Assembly: GCA_025667525.1 (NCBI GenBank)
Contig: CM046878.1
Span: 401,629,275-401,693,274 of the forward strand
DNA: 64,000 bases
Direction of reading: 5' to 3'
From: Glebionis coronaria
Lineage: Eukaryota > Streptophyta > Magnoliopsida > Asterales > Asteraceae
Shown here: positions 44,627 through 56,878 of the stretch, one piece after another
Layout of the letters: every line of letters starts with the position of its first letter
Numbering within the stretch: position 1 is the first letter of the stretch
Program-made: the position numbers and the translations under genes
Notes under the pieces: generated by a model
Database searches by the model: none
Told to the model about the DNA's origin: nothing
What the model saw: the letters and a program-made list of their open reading frames with translations, nothing else

Positions 44627-47600
44627 TGATGAGATGGCATTTGTACATGATCTCATCGTTCTTTTCGGGCTTTAAATGCATTAAAATGTCATAAAATACC
44701 ATATATATGCTTGTATTTGTTTACTTGTGTGTTTTAGGTATGGATATCGTGAAAAAGACAAAAGATCACAAGAAACAAGGAAAAACGAACACGAGAAACG
44801 AAGCCGTACAAAGAACCGGGCCCTAGTTCATGATTTATCCAAGATTAACCCTTCAAGACTTGACGATGTACAAGATTGATCCTCAAAATATGAATAAATG
44901 ACACTTAAAACCCTTGTATATTCATAATTACAAGTTTGGTCCCTTAAGTTTGTCAAAATTACAAAATGGTCCTTCAACTTTGAAGAAATGGCAAGATTAG
45001 TCCCTCGTCAATTCTAATTTGTCAATTATGGTCCCTCATAAAGTCAAAGATACTATGAAGACCTTTGAAGATCAAGAATGTCCAAGATCAGCCCTTGAAT
45101 TATGGAAAAATGACAAAAATAACCCTTGAAATACTTTTGCCAAAGTTTTGGGGCAAAAGTATGAAAAAAGAAACTTCAAATGTGAAGGAAACACGTTTTT
45201 AAGGCTGAAAAACTTCATTTGCATTTTTTCCCAAAAGACAAGGACCTAGGCTACCAAGTTTAGAAGTTTAAACTCCTAAACACGCGCCAAACATTAACCT
45301 TCCCCTAAAAACGGATCAAAGGTTGTTACTGTAGCAATGAAGAACCCAGATTTTACTTTTTACCATCAAAGGGTTAAATGAAATTGGTTGTTCCCCCGTG
45401 TGATTCACCTCACTTGAAACCGATCCCAACATTAATTCCTTCTTCTCCGCTCACCAATGGACCCTACCATCCAACCCGTCACCCAATCACATCACAACTT
45501 ACTCTCCAAGGCAATACAGGTGGCCAAATCAACAGCCAAGACTCAATGCTTAACCCCAAAGCTAAAATGAACGGTTTTGATGCATTTGGACAGCTCACAA
45601 ACATCAAGCACTCAAGGTCATTCCTGGAAATTCATAGCTAGGGTTTTCATGTATGTTAGCATTCTAGAATCGTCTACTAGTCCTATATAAGGAGACCTCA
45701 ACTTGTGAGAGTCCCTTGTTCCAGATTTTAGCTTTAAATCTTTGTAATTCCTTTTTATTAAATAAAAGTTGGATTTTCAGAAAATCTGTTATTTCCCTTT
45801 GTGTTTTATAAAAGTTTGGTATCTGATAAGCTAAGATCTGAGTTCCATATTCATGTTTGATGGTTTTTGAGGCAAGGTTTTAAGCAATAAAGCTTGTGTT
45901 TCAAAAATTAGAAGTTTCATATTATTTGTTCATCATTGTGGTTTGTTGATCTTAGCAGGTACAAGGAAGCTGGTGCTTGTTTTGCTAGCACCTCAGCTCA
46001 AACATTCCAAGCCTTGGATGTAAGTCTTGGAGGTTTGCATCTCTCTCCCTTTTTAATTTTTCTGAATTTTATTGTATTTTTGGTGATTTTGCATGACTTA
46101 TTGTGGATTGGTGTGTTGAGGCTTGATTTATGTTTCTGAGGTTTTTTAGGAGTTGTTAGGGTGGATTGGATCTTGTTTGATAGGTTAAAACACAACAATC
46201 CTTTGGAAGATTGCAAAATCAGATTCCAAAGGGGTGTTTGGGTTAACTGATTCAAAGGGGTTTAAGCCTTCCTTTGTTATTGTTCTTGGTTCTATTGAGG
46301 TTGTGCATGCTTATCTGTTGTTAAGTGGTCATTATCTGCAAGTTTTGTGGTTATTAACACCTAGATCTATAAAAAGGCTATAAAATCTTAATTACTTGGT
46401 TAAATTGGCTGAAATTTAGAGGACACCTAGATCTAATCATAGACTAGGGTTAACAAGAGTTAAATATAAGTTAATACAACCAGGGAAGTATGATTTGAGT
46501 GCTAAAATTGGATTTGTGGTCATCTATATCAGATAAGGCATTGTTGTTCTTGAAGTTCATAATCAGAAACCTGCATATGCTTTGATTTGCTTGTAATCTT
46601 TGATTCAGTGATTGGAATAAGTTTGTTTATGCTTATTAACAGTTATTGTAGCTTGTGTATGCTTTTGGATCATTCTGGTTGGCTTATTCATGCTAAAACT
46701 GCTTAAGAGTGCTTAACTGCTTATTTGCTAAGTCTGTGCAATATCTGGGCATTGTTGGCTTTTTCTGTGCTTATTGGCTTATTGGAAGTGTGATTATTTG
46801 CTTGATTGTGACTCCTTGTGATTCACTGATCACAAAGATGCCCTTTTTTCCACTTGAATCCAACTGGATCTCTCCCAAATCACAAGTCAAAAAGTCAAAG
46901 CAGTGGGAATTCCTTTCCCCTGCTGCTAGCCACTGCTAGTGTAATTTTGTGTTCAGCTTATCAATAAGCTCTTCCAGCTTATTCAAATGTGCAACAACTT
47001 TAAGTTTATAATAGGTGCTCATTATTTGACCCATTTGTTCATACTGGAGCATTTGGAGGGTTGACTTTAGGGTTTGACTAGAAAACCAACTCAATTGACT
47101 TTTTCATAAGTGCTTATTGGCTTATCCAGCTTATTTGGCTTTGCTTATTGAACTTTTCTTGATTGATTTAGCTTAATTAAGTTGTTTAGAGTCTATTGCA
47201 AGTTGAATCAATTCCTGAGGTGGTCTAGAACTCCAAGTCGACTATTTTGTCTTTTAGTGAAAATCTTCTTGGCTTATATCTGGCTTATTGAGTGTGCTTT
47301 TTCAAAATTTCTTTTCACAGATCTCTTAGGCATCTCAAAAGAAGGTTGTGTGTTTAAGCAGAGCTTATGGCATTGGCTTATTTCTTAATGGGCTTATTGG
47401 CCCTATAAGAATAAGCTGTTTGTTATTTAAGCTGTGATAAGCTCTGAATCAGCTTTTGGGCCTTCAGACTTTTGTACTTAGAATTAAATTTTGAGTCAGA
47501 TAGGGCTTTTTCAGGTCATTTGGGCCTAGTTTGACTTTTTGGGCTAAAAAGCCCATTAGTGTTGACTGTTTTTGGTTTTAGCCTATTTAGGGGCCAATTA

Positions 47601-48364
47601 AGGGTAATTTGGTAATTTCACTTTCATTTTCTGATTATTTATGTTAAAATAAACTAGTTTCAAGTTTTTAGAATTTTTTTTATCATTTTTGGATTTTTAA
47701 TATTATTTTAATATTAAACTTCAAATTTCACATTTTTGCACTTTTTATATTTTTCTTAGCTTAAATACATTAAAATAGGATTTTTACAACTCTAAGATTA
47801 ATTTTATCATCTTTAGATTAATTTTTATAATTATTTTAAGTTTTAATAGTTTTTAAATCATTTTAAATAGTTTTTATTAGTTTAAAAATTTAGAAAAATA
47901 GTTTTTAATCTTTTTAGGTCATTTTAGAGGTTTACCAATTGAAAAATCTTTATTTGGGCTTTTTGATAATTAATTTGATTTTTAGGGCTCTAATTAGCAT
48001 TTAAAAATTAATATTTAATTAATTAAAAGGTTTGAAAAAGTTTTGCTCATTGGTAAACTCTTTATTTATTTATTTTGATTTTTGGTAAATTTTTTGGAAT
48101 TTTTAGAACTAATTTTTATTTTTGATCTTTTTACGGTTTTACGTTTAGTCGTAGTAGTAATTAATTTCACGTCTTCTTCATTCTATTATCTCATCCCCTT
48201 CTATCCAATATTAATCTCAAACCAATTACGAATTATTCACACACATATACCTCTTTGGGAAACGAACTTCATTGTGTCATTAACACTTGATTTCCCTAAA
48301 TCATTTGTTTAATACTTACCGCTTTTACGCCTTTTTCCTAAAAGGTCGTATTTTACCACAATCA
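44627..48364 (+). repeat. 3' LTR of the Athila-like element (3,738 bp)
   Basis: Uninterrupted copy used to define the split 5' LTR. TATA-like CCTATATAAGG at 45,682-45,692. AT-rich with a run of GCTTATT-like words around 46,620-47,400. The 60-90-codon frames in it also occur in the other LTR only because the sequences are alike; they are not supported as genes. Confidence 0.96.
45682..45692 (+). promoter_or_regulatory. Probable TATA box in the Athila-like 3' LTR
   Basis: CCTATATAAGG, with an intact TATATAA core, about 1.06 kb into the LTR. The counterpart in the 5' LTR has G in place of the first T of TATATAA. Confidence 0.6.
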
Positions 48365-48369
48365 TGCAC
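48365..48369. other. Target-site duplication TGCAC, right copy
   Basis: Pairs with 20,283-20,287. Confidence 0.95.
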
Positions 48370-51094
48370 GTACGCTTAGAGTCTACGAACGTCTTTGAGT
48401 ACCTACCGTTTTGGGAACATGAAAGGAAAACGGCTGAGCATAACGCTCAGTGCACGGGTATACAAGCATAGAATGAATAACATAAGCATATACAACATAT
48501 AGCAGCGGAATTGATTAAGTCCTGGAAAACCTGGGATAACTTAGTAAAACTGGTTTTATAATTTGAAAAGCCTTATGTTTATCTTATAAAAACTATTTAA
48601 CATGTTAACCATTAAGCCAATATAGGTCATGAAATATAAACGTGCATGAATACTTGGAGGGTGACCTCATCATGCAATTAGATGGGTTGCCTCTAATTAA
48701 AATAAGTTTGGGTAAGAGGGATCAGCTCCTTGTGAAGGATGCAAGGCACACACCACATTCACCTGAATAATCTGTTAAAAAAACATGTAACCTAAGATGC
48801 ACCCATACGCCCCACATGATAATATAATAATATGGCCAAAAGCTGAAAGGGACGCCACGAGCTATCACTCCGCCGTAGTGAAGTCATAACACTGGTGCCT
48901 CCAGTGTTATGGTTATGGTACCTCCATAACTAGATGAAACTGGTCATGCATGTATATGACTTAGGCATTTAAATCAAACATAAGCAGATCAAAACATATA
49001 AAACATATACTAGGAAAACAGTTGGCTACATACGGGGAATCCTATTAAGGAAAGAATGTCCATACTGAAAGGACAGAGAATCTGTACCTTATGTCCAGTG
49101 AACGAAGAAGACGAACGGAAGAGAGTCCTACTTCGATCTCACTAATGCTACATAAATAGTATACGTGTATAAGTATTTTGATTACTAAGTACGTAACTGG
49201 TTTTATATCATGACTTAGCTTGTTTTATATGTTCATGTCTCATTTTACTGATTTTAACCTTATACTGTGTTTATCATGTATTCTGGATATTCTGATTAAG
49301 TATTACTTGTATTTCTTGTATTATTATACTTGTTGTGTAATAATAAGTAACTTTCTAAAAATAGCAGGCTTCCTAAAATAGAAAGTTTCCAAAAATAGAT
49401 TAACTGCTTAAAATAGATAAGTTTCTAAAAATAGAAAGTTTCCAAAAATAGTAAGTTTTCATAATTAGAAATAAGCTAGATTAATAAGCTAATAAGATAA
49501 GCTTAAGTTTTACTGATTAAATATACTAAGTCATGTGATTAATAGTATAGTTTATTAATTATAACATGTTAATTAAAAAAACTATATGTTATACGATTTA
49601 GTTAAATATAATCATGATTTAATTAAATTAAAGTGTATATAATACTTAGGTTAAAACATGTATTAATATTTATATTAATATAACCTAAGTCATGGAAGTT
49701 AATTAATTATATGTCATGTTTAATAATTAATTAATTACTATAGTCTAAATTACATAAATAAATACTTAGGTTAAAATCATGTATTATTAAATAATAATAA
49801 TAAACGTAAGTCCATGTTTTAATTAAATTAATTATATGTCATGTTAAATTAATTTAATTAACTTGTAAATAAATATACTTGTATAAATAATAAACCGAAC
49901 CCATGTATTATTTTTATTAAAAACATGTTGTGAACCGGACCCGTGAACCCATGAACCGGTCCGAACCAAACTTCCACCGAAAACAGTGGCAAACCGGCCT
50001 AAGCCGGTTTCCCCTGCTTGCGGTTAGGCTGCCACCGGCTATGTGCCGGTGGTCTTGTCCTTCGGCCAGCCGCTGACCACACTGGGTTCCCACCGACTGT
50101 GTGTTAGTGGTTCCTCCTGCCTGCGGTGGGTTCCCCCTGCTTACTATAAATAGCCACCGGCAGTTGCCGGTGGTGTGGTTGTGTGGCTGTTGAGACCAAC
50201 CGAACCACAAGACACCCCCGACGCACGTCGGGGTGTCTTGTTTCTCTGTAGTTGACCGAAACCCACCACCGAGACATGATTCTCGTGTGGTGGTGCAAAC
50301 CAAACGACGCCGAGAGCCTCTTGCCTCTCGGTTTGTGTGGCGGCCGAACACCAAACCCGAAAACATCCCAATTGATTTTCCCCACCATGATTTTTAGCAT
50401 GTTTTTAATCTTGTTTTTAATTCCCCATGATCACTTGTTTATAAAACATAAAAAGAATTAAAAAGAAAGGATTTTCGGATTACGAAAACACGTGGAATCA
50501 ATAGATCTTGAATACACGAACACGTACTTGTGATTTGCTTAAACAAAATCAACCAAACCCCCTTGTTTCTTAGTGTAGACGCCGGCCTAAGGAGAGAGCA
50601 CGAGAGAATAGGGTGTTTGCTTTTCTAAAAATTCTTCTGTAATGTTTATGTTTTCCATATTTGTTTCTTTAATAAAAGTAAATGGGCTGGGCCCCCTCTC
50701 CTTCCTTGTGCCGTGGCTATTAGGGCCCACAAATGGAAACACGTAACTTTCCCGTGTTTTAAATTATTACGTGTTCGTGTGCTTGTATTTACTTGACGTT
50801 ATTATTAAATATTCGTGTTAATATAAATACTTGTGCGTAGTCGTAATAATAATTACGTAAATACATAATTATTCGTTCGTGTTCTTACTTTCATGATTTC
50901 ATGTTCGTGATTTAATTATTATTGATAATAGTTATCGTGCATTTATACATACTTAATACTTATCGTATTATAACACGTACGTAGTTCTTTAAATTTCTGT
51001 TCATGAAACGTATTCATGTTATAAAAGGAAAGTTTTAATCATGTACGTACGATACTAAGGGTACTGTTCATGGTTAAAGAATGCGAGTTTTACA
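48370..51094 (-). repeat. 5' LTR of the outer Gypsy element, distal part
   Basis: Continues the LTR interrupted at 20,287 and ends GAGTTTTACA at 51,094. It includes the same GC-rich hairpin cluster as the other LTR (49,985-50,335), with AAGACACCCCCGACG-CACGTCGGGGTGTCTT in nearly perfect form at 50,209-50,240. Confidence 0.95.
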
Positions 51095-51099
51095 GCAAT
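51095..51099. other. Target-site duplication GCAAT, right copy
   Basis: Pairs with 11,701-11,705 and closes the 39.4-kb nested insertion. Confidence 0.93.
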
Positions 51100-51577
51100 G
51101 GGCTTAAAATATTAAATAGCCGCGTACTTTTTCAAATATACTCATATGATACGTGTATTCAAAAAATTAACCGTATAGTACCTCAACTATCCATTTACTC
51201 GTCAATATGGTCGCAGTGTTATCTGCTAATTTTTTCAAAAAAATAATGTGAAATTTAATAATTGTATAAAATTAAATAATTATATAGAACAAGTATATAT
51301 TTTAAAAATGATTTAAGAATATTTTTATTTAAAAGTTATTTTTTTAGTTAATTAGAACTGGCGCTTGTATAATGATAATGTTAAAAATGTACATTGGATA
51401 AAAGGGCTAACATGTCACATTAACTAAAAAAATTAACTGAAAAAAAATATTAACATTAGATTTTTTGAAAAAGTTAGCAAGTTTAACACGTACCTAGTAA
51501 CATTACAACCATATTAACACAACCATATTAACAGGTAAAATGGTAGTTGAGATATTATTTAAATAATTATTTTTAAA
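51100..51577. other. AT-rich pre-insertion flank
   Basis: Joined to 11,700 this restores the locus before the nest inserted. No gene or repeat was recognised in it. Confidence 0.5.
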
Positions 51578-52342
51578 TAATTTGTTAATGCAAGCAATGT
51601 CTAAAAACATTATTAATGTTAACTAATCTTTCTTAGTTTTGATCACGACAAAGTATAAATACATTTATGATCAAAGACAACCAAAAGACGAATTATTCAA
51701 CAAAAACTATTATCAAGGTAATGATTATTTAAGTCTTACACAAATATATCTTAATCATGTTTAGTGACCATAGAAAGTGATTAACCTTAAAATTCATATT
51801 TTGAGAATTGTGACAAAAGATTTTAATAAACTTTATTTTTAAGAAAATGTTTTATTAAAATAGAAAATGAAAATTTGAATATGGCATATTCCAAATGCCA
51901 TAGGAATATCCTTTGAAGGTAAAATCTATCTCAAATAACATTTCCTCACTAAAAGACAAAAAGTAGCGTAGTCTAGTTGGGGCGGTTCCCCAAATAACTA
52001 TGCGGTTCGATATTGATATTGAACCGCACCTTAATTAGGAACCGCACCCAGTTAGCCGTTGGTTTTTGTCTCCTATAAATAGTGGATCAAATTTTCATAT
52101 TCCAAGAACCTTTTTGGACAAAATCTTTATGCCTCTTATCTTCTTTGTATGTTCTTCAATCATTAGTAAATGATCACTTAATTTGTTAAGTATCTTTACT
52201 TATGATTATCCTCTTGATCTCCTTCTTTACTTGTCCAAAGAGAAGACCACTCACACACTTGTGATGTGATTAAAGATGAAACCTTGATGAAGATCATCCT
52301 TCTTTAGATCTTGTCATGTTCATCATTTTATATTTGAGTATT

Positions 52343-52502
52343 GTGTAGATCCAATGTATTTGTGTATACTTGGATTTGTGTTGTGTTAATCTAATGTATT
52401 TGTGGATACTTGGATTAGTCTTGTGTAAATCCATTGTATATGTGTATACTTGGATTTGTCTTGTGTGGATACAAGTTACATGTGTATACTTAGATATGTC
52501 TC
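52343..52502 (+). repeat. 40-bp tandem repeat, four copies
   Basis: Units begin GTGTAGATCC, GTGTTAATCT, GTGTAAATCC and GTGTGGATAC, with a shared core ATGT...GTATACTTGGAT. The first three are alike; the fourth is more diverged. Confidence 0.9.
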
Positions 52503-52607
52503 ATTGAGTTGTAATAAGTCTTGTGTGTTAGTTCGCACTAAACTATAAAGTGATGTGTGTATGTGTCTTGTGAGTTCTCACTAAACTTCAAAGTGAAGAG
52601 TTGTGAA

Positions 52608-52815
52608 GATTGGTTCTAGCTTTGGATTAGAACTCGACATCTAGCCTTGTGTCGGAAAGGAAGATGGGCGACAAAGATTGGTTCTAGCTTTCGATTAGAA
52701 CTCGACATCTAGCCTTGTGTCAAAAAATGGTGAAGTGGGCGACATATGTAGATTGGTCCTAGCTAAGATTAGGTCTCGACATTTAGCTTAGTGTCAGAAA
52801 ATAATGTAAGCGATG
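52608..52815 (+). repeat. About 70-bp tandem repeat, three copies
   Basis: Units start GATTGGTTCTAGCTTT at 52,608 and 52,676 and GATTGGTCCTAGCTAA at 52,751. Each contains CTCGACAT.TAGC.T.GTGTC. Spacing is 68 and 75 bp. Confidence 0.88.
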
Positions 52816-53161
52816 TTGTAAGGTTTTCTCTGCCAAGAAGGGAGCTTGTGGATGTAGTGGAAATCTCGAGTAAGGTGTACTCGAGGAGTGGAGTAGGAAC
52901 AAGGATAGAGCTTCGGTTCTAAACCACTATAAATCTTGGTGTCGTACCTTAGTTTGTTTCTTTCCTTACTCTTTACCTATGTTTTCATTCTTACATTGCA
53001 TTTTATTGTCACTAGATATTGTTAGTGCATTAGAATTGAACCTAACAACTATGAAACTAGTTTTCAAGTAAAAGGTATTTTTGGGACAAACCTAATTGAA
53101 AGTATTTTAATTAGGACCTTAATCAAGAGAAACTATTCACCCCCTTTCTAGTTTCTACAAT

Positions 53162-53174
53162 TGGTATCAGAGCG
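53162..53174 (+). other. Primer binding site, initiator methionine tRNA (non-autonomous element)
   Basis: TGGTATCAGAGCG lies just after the LTR end CTACA. It shows that reverse transcription of this element would start like that of a Copia element. Confidence 0.88.
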
Positions 53175-54700
53175 ATGGTCACTCAAGATTTTTGAATTAT
53201 ATTGTTCTTTAAAACTTGGATCGATCCATTGTCTCCTCAAATTAGAAGGGTTCGTTGTACTAAAGTTTTTCTTTTGTCAAAACTATTTTTTTTCAATAAA
53301 AATAGACCTTTTAATTGGTAATATTGCATCATATCTTTTTTAGTAACTTATATACATTTTAGATTTATTCTTGAAATGTATCTACTAGTTTGTATCTTTT
53401 TTGTGTAGGTACTCATGAACACTAATCATTAACTTGATTGTGGATTGAGCTGCTTGCACTTGTAGAAGACTCGTCTCTTTTTTATCTCCAACGTCTAAGG
53501 ATGATGATATCAAGATTGGAGTAAGTGATACTAGTCCTTGAAGACTTAGTATTCACTTTGGTTAAGTTTGGGTGTAGCATTGGTCCTTGAAAGACTTGCA
53601 ATGCACTTTGCGGCTAAGGTACGTTTCCGTCCTTCCACACGTCATATTCATCATTCTTTTGATCACTACTTGACTATGTGCTTGTTCTTGGCATCCTTGA
53701 CTTGACATTTGTTTGTGGTATGTGATTCTAGTATTTCACCCTCTAAAACCTTCACGGTCTTAGATACTTGACTCACTTGGTGTTGGTGTGTGAGTTAGTA
53801 GTAGCTTAAAGTATCAAGCATGATTTTTATGGTTTGGAACTTGCACGGTTATTAAGCCCTATATCATGTGTAATATGTGCAATTGAGCTCATCTCTAAGA
53901 ACATTGATTAATCCTTTGAGATACCAAACTACTTCATAAGTTGTAGTTAGGATATTACACATTTTGAATTGAAATATTACAAGGATATTGTCATTGTAAT
54001 CCTAAGCAATGACATTTGTCCGATCACGTGGGAGAGAAAGTGAATATATACTTTGCTCATATTTTGAAATAGTTTAAGACAATTACTTGAAAGTGATCTT
54101 ATTCTATTTAACAAAATTCCTTGGTATGGTTCATTACCAAAGCCGTTTAGTCTTACGTCGGAAAGGCACCTCTTAAACCACTATAGATGACACAAGCTCT
54201 TCGTTTCTACTACTTGATGATTGTCACTCATATCTTGAGCATTGAACTTAGCCTTGATTCACTCCTCTTATGAGTATTCGTTCCTTCATTTAACTCGTAA
54301 TCGTTCCTTCTTTTTGGTCTTTTTTGGTTTTGAATTAACTCGTAATCCTTCATTAAGGCATTATAACCTAGTATTGAAGTGATCTAATGATTTCCAAGAG
54401 GCTTGATATATATTATAAGTATTTTAGAATAATTTGGTTTTGAAAAATTCTTTCATTTTCTTGGTTTAAACATGTCCTCTGTCGGCGGTTCAATATTTGT
54501 CACGGCTTAAAGCGCGACTCAATATCTTTATCGAAACTCAGGCTATTAAGGACTAAAATACTTGGGTTTTATTAAAAAATATTTTTTTCGAAAAACCCCC
54601 ACCCTCTCTTATCCATAGGCGACGGGTTTCTTCCAAAACCACCATTATTGATCTTTCAAAAGCTTCAGTCACTCAAAATTAGTTGGTCTCAAGACTAGGG
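53175..54700 (+). other. Non-coding interior of the non-autonomous element
   Basis: No gag-pol similarity is seen in any frame. Short near-repeats occur around CCTTGAAGACTTAG/CCTTGAAAGACTTG (53,535-53,600). Otherwise I see nothing. Confidence 0.5.
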
Positions 54701-54733
54701 TTTCACTCATCCTTCTTCTAACATCAATTAATT

Positions 54734-55206
54734 GTAAGTATCTTCATTCAATTTCAATCAATTTGTTCTAGGGTTCTTATTTCATAATTGAGGATTTTTA
54801 AAATTAAAATCGAATTGGAACATAATTAGGAATGTGGGTTGACATAGTTGTAATGCTATGATTCCTTAGGTTTGAATTCCTTGTGATTTCACTAAAACCC
54901 ACTTATAGAACAAATCTGAATTTTGACTAGTTTATTTTGGTTAAATAATGGAATTGATATGAACCCTTGAACACATTGGTAATTGCATCGTTAATGCTTA
55001 CCTAAAAACAAATTTTGAAAAACCAATGTTCAAAGTTCTTGTTTGATTTTACATGATTCATATGTATTAGTCAAAGATGAAATTAGGACATTGTGAACAT
55101 GAGAATATTAAGAATTAATCCTTTGGTTGGTCAAGCAATTGATTAAACACATTCTCATGATTTTTAAAACATAAGAGTGATTGTAGATATATTTTTATGT
55201 TGTATA
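54734..55206 (+). other. Possible 5'-leader intron of the captured ORF
   Basis: CAATTAATT|GTAAGTATC at the left and a T-rich GTTGTATAG|GTACTTAATCATG at the right form good plant splice sites, 12 nt before the ATG of the following ORF. An intron kept in the element would point to capture from genomic DNA rather than mRNA. Confidence 0.4.
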
Positions 55207-55217
55207 GGTACTTAATC

Positions 55218-56432
55218 ATGCCTTCAGAATACCAACAAGATCACCAATATATATGCATAATCTTGCCGAGTCTTGTGAATCCGTATCTCTTGGTAATACT
55301 TATCATTTACTTCAAAAACGTTGCTTTCACGAGGGTAGAGTTGTCTATAGGGATATTGCGGGATATGACTATACTAGATATATGTTTGGTCAAATTAAGT
55401 TTGAGTGCTTGCTAGACATCGAAGAACTTATTTATCCCAAATTCCTTCTAGAGTTCTTTAGCACAAATTCCCTTCTATATAATAAAGATGGAATGTATGT
55501 TAGGTTCTCTATTAATGGTCAACTCATCACTTACTCTCTCGAGGATTTCAGTACAACACTTAAAGTGCCATATGAAGGTCAATGTCGGTTCACGGATTCA
55601 TGGAAAATTGATTCCTTGGAATTGTGTATTGACAATCCTCCATATGACACCGAAATGCCGGATTTAGAATTCATCCTTGATACCATTACCAAAGGACGCG
55701 ATCAAGCCGTTGTACGTAGTATCCATATACTAGGAAGCATTCTTTGAAACGCCCTGAGATACTCATAAGCGACCTTAATGCATGCATGGTCTCTTGGGCC
55801 GACATCAATAGGGAGAATGTGTTTTGTCATGGTGGCAACCGGGATGATGTTCCGGCGTGTATGGCTCACATGTTATGTTGCATATTCACGCCACTGAGTA
55901 CAATATTGCATACTTTATCGCTCGACGGATCAATTATGTCATCTCGAAATCAAAAGCCAACCTTCCCAATGCCATGCTACTCACTCGCCTTATGAAAAGG
56001 GTTAATCGTGACTATCCCGAGCTTGGTCTTTCTAACTATGCTTCGTTTGAACATGTGATGTATCCAATTTAAAGGATACGTCCACGAAAGCATAGAAGTG
56101 ACTGAGGAAGGAATAGAGGTGATCCACAAGAACCCGATAATGAGGAAAATCCTCCATCATCAAGTGATGGTGATAATGACGGAACCAGTGCTCATTTCGG
56201 TTCTACGAGTGACTCCACCCCATCTATGAACATTTTCATGGATGGGTTAGACCAAATTAATCGTCCTCCTAGCTCTTCAACAAGTCAACTTCCTCAAAAC
56301 ATTGGTCTTGAGGATGTCTATAGGTCTAGCCTTCAAACTCGAGAGGAGTTGTACGAGCATCATACGGAGTCAAGGGGTGCCTTCAAGGCTATCTGGAGTA
56401 TGTTCAAGAAGCTTGGGAAGAAAAATAAGTGA
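55218..56432 (+). pseudogene. Captured 'putative plant transposon protein' type ORF, frameshifted
   Basis: The ATG at 55,218 begins MPSEYQQDHQY. Frame changes near 55,250, 55,745 and 55,890 break the frame, and a TAA stop lies at 56,070. Recognisable pieces are FGQIKFECLLDIEELIYPKFLLEFF, RFSINGQLITYSLEDFSTTLKVPYEGQC, then ENVFCHGGNRDDVPACMAHM and NAMLLTRLMKR..RDYPEL. The C-terminal part (56,120-56,432) is acidic/Ser-rich and ends MFKKLGKKNK. This pattern matches a protein family that I know from plant repeats (Pfam-type 'putative plant transposon protein'); no enzymatic role is known to me. It is not a Gag or Pol domain. Confidence 0.65.
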
Positions 56433-56873
56433 TGGATGCATGAAGATTTTGGCTAAGTCTTCATTTGGTTATCTTTGGTGTAATGTTGGATAATTTCCTT
56501 TCATTAGACTTGTTTCTTCATTTCTTGCACTTAGACTTTGTTTGTAGTACTAATACTTTGTGTTTGGATTGATTACTATTTTAATCCTAATGTGTTCATG
56601 TGATCGTACTTTCGATTTGCATGACTTTGTGCTATTATGTGTTATTTAGCTATCTAGATTTTGCTTGGTAATCTATTTTGGCTTGTTAAAACATTATCTA
56701 AAATCTGGGCTTGTGAAAATTGTTGTAAGTCCTATTTTTGAAGGGTTCTGCCCGCGGTTCCTTATTGATATCGAACCGCGCATATATATTGAGAACCACA
56801 GGTTGTAACTTCGAAGGAATATTTTCTTTACACCGTTTTCCCTAAACTATTCAACCCCCTTCTAGTTTCTACA
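56433..56873 (+). other. 3' part of the non-autonomous element with LTR end
   Basis: AT-rich. The CCCGCGGTTCC...GAACCGCGC pair at 56,745-56,780 recalls the GGTTC/GAACCGC blocks in the 5' LTR, and the last 20 bases match the 5' LTR end. The start of the 3' LTR could not be placed. Confidence 0.45.
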
Positions 56874-56878
56874 TAATT

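Larger units (their letters stand above)
20288..48364 (+). mobile_element. Athila-like Ty3/Gypsy element nested in the Tekay-like LTR
   Basis: The LTRs start TGATGAGATGG and end CCACAATCA, and the element is flanked by TGCAC. Without the Copia insertion it is about 16.1 kb (LTRs 3,770 and 3,738 bp, internal 8,578 bp). The primer site is of the tRNA-Asp type. Plus-strand order is gag, protease, RT, RNase H, integrase, then a 2.2-kb untranslated region and a polypurine tract. There is no chromodomain and no envelope ORF. The protease motif DLGAS and RT motif FMDDFS fit the Athila clade. Pol lies in one frame with three stop codons, so the copy is defective but not old. Confidence 0.95.
11706..51094 (-). 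mobile_element. Outer Ty3/Gypsy chromovirus (Tekay/Del-like), carrying nested insertions
   Basis: The two LTRs start TGTAAAACCC (minus strand) and end GGGTGTTACA, with TSD GCAAT on both sides. Without the 28,077-bp insertion and its duplicated TGCAC, the element is about 11.3 kb. Minus-strand order is LTR, tRNA-Met primer site, gag with zinc knuckle, protease, RT, RNase H, integrase, chromodomain, polypurine tract, LTR. Pol before integrase and the terminal chromodomain place it among chromoviruses. The coding region has many stops and several frameshifts, so this copy is inactive. The two LTRs show more differences than the inner Copia pair, consistent with it being the oldest layer. Confidence 0.95.
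51583..53159 (+). repeat. Probable 5' LTR of the non-autonomous element
   Basis: It ends CTACA two bases before a primer site. It contains GGTTCC/GAACCGC blocks (about 51,980-52,050), TATA-like CCTATAAATAG (near 52,070) and two tandem repeat tracts. The start at 51,583 rests on the TG end and the TAATT duplication only. Confidence 0.5.
51583..56873 (+). mobile_element. Probable non-autonomous LTR element carrying a captured ORF
   Basis: A Copia-like LTR end (CCCCCTTTCTAGTTTCTACA) and tRNA-Met primer site occur at 53,140-53,174. A near-identical LTR end (CCCCCTTCTAGTTTCTACA) occurs at 56,855-56,873. TAATT flanks TGTTAATG at 51,578-51,582 and follows the right end at 56,874-56,878, which suggests both termini. 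No gag, protease, integrase or RT was found. The inside holds a broken plant-transposon-type ORF (55,218-56,432). The 5' LTR would be 1,577 bp, but an equal-length 3' LTR is not present, so the right LTR must be heavily deleted or the left boundary is wrong. Confidence 0.5.

Noticed and set aside
52343..52815. CRISPR array
   Set aside because: The repeats are head-to-tail tandem units without spacers, in a plant retroelement.
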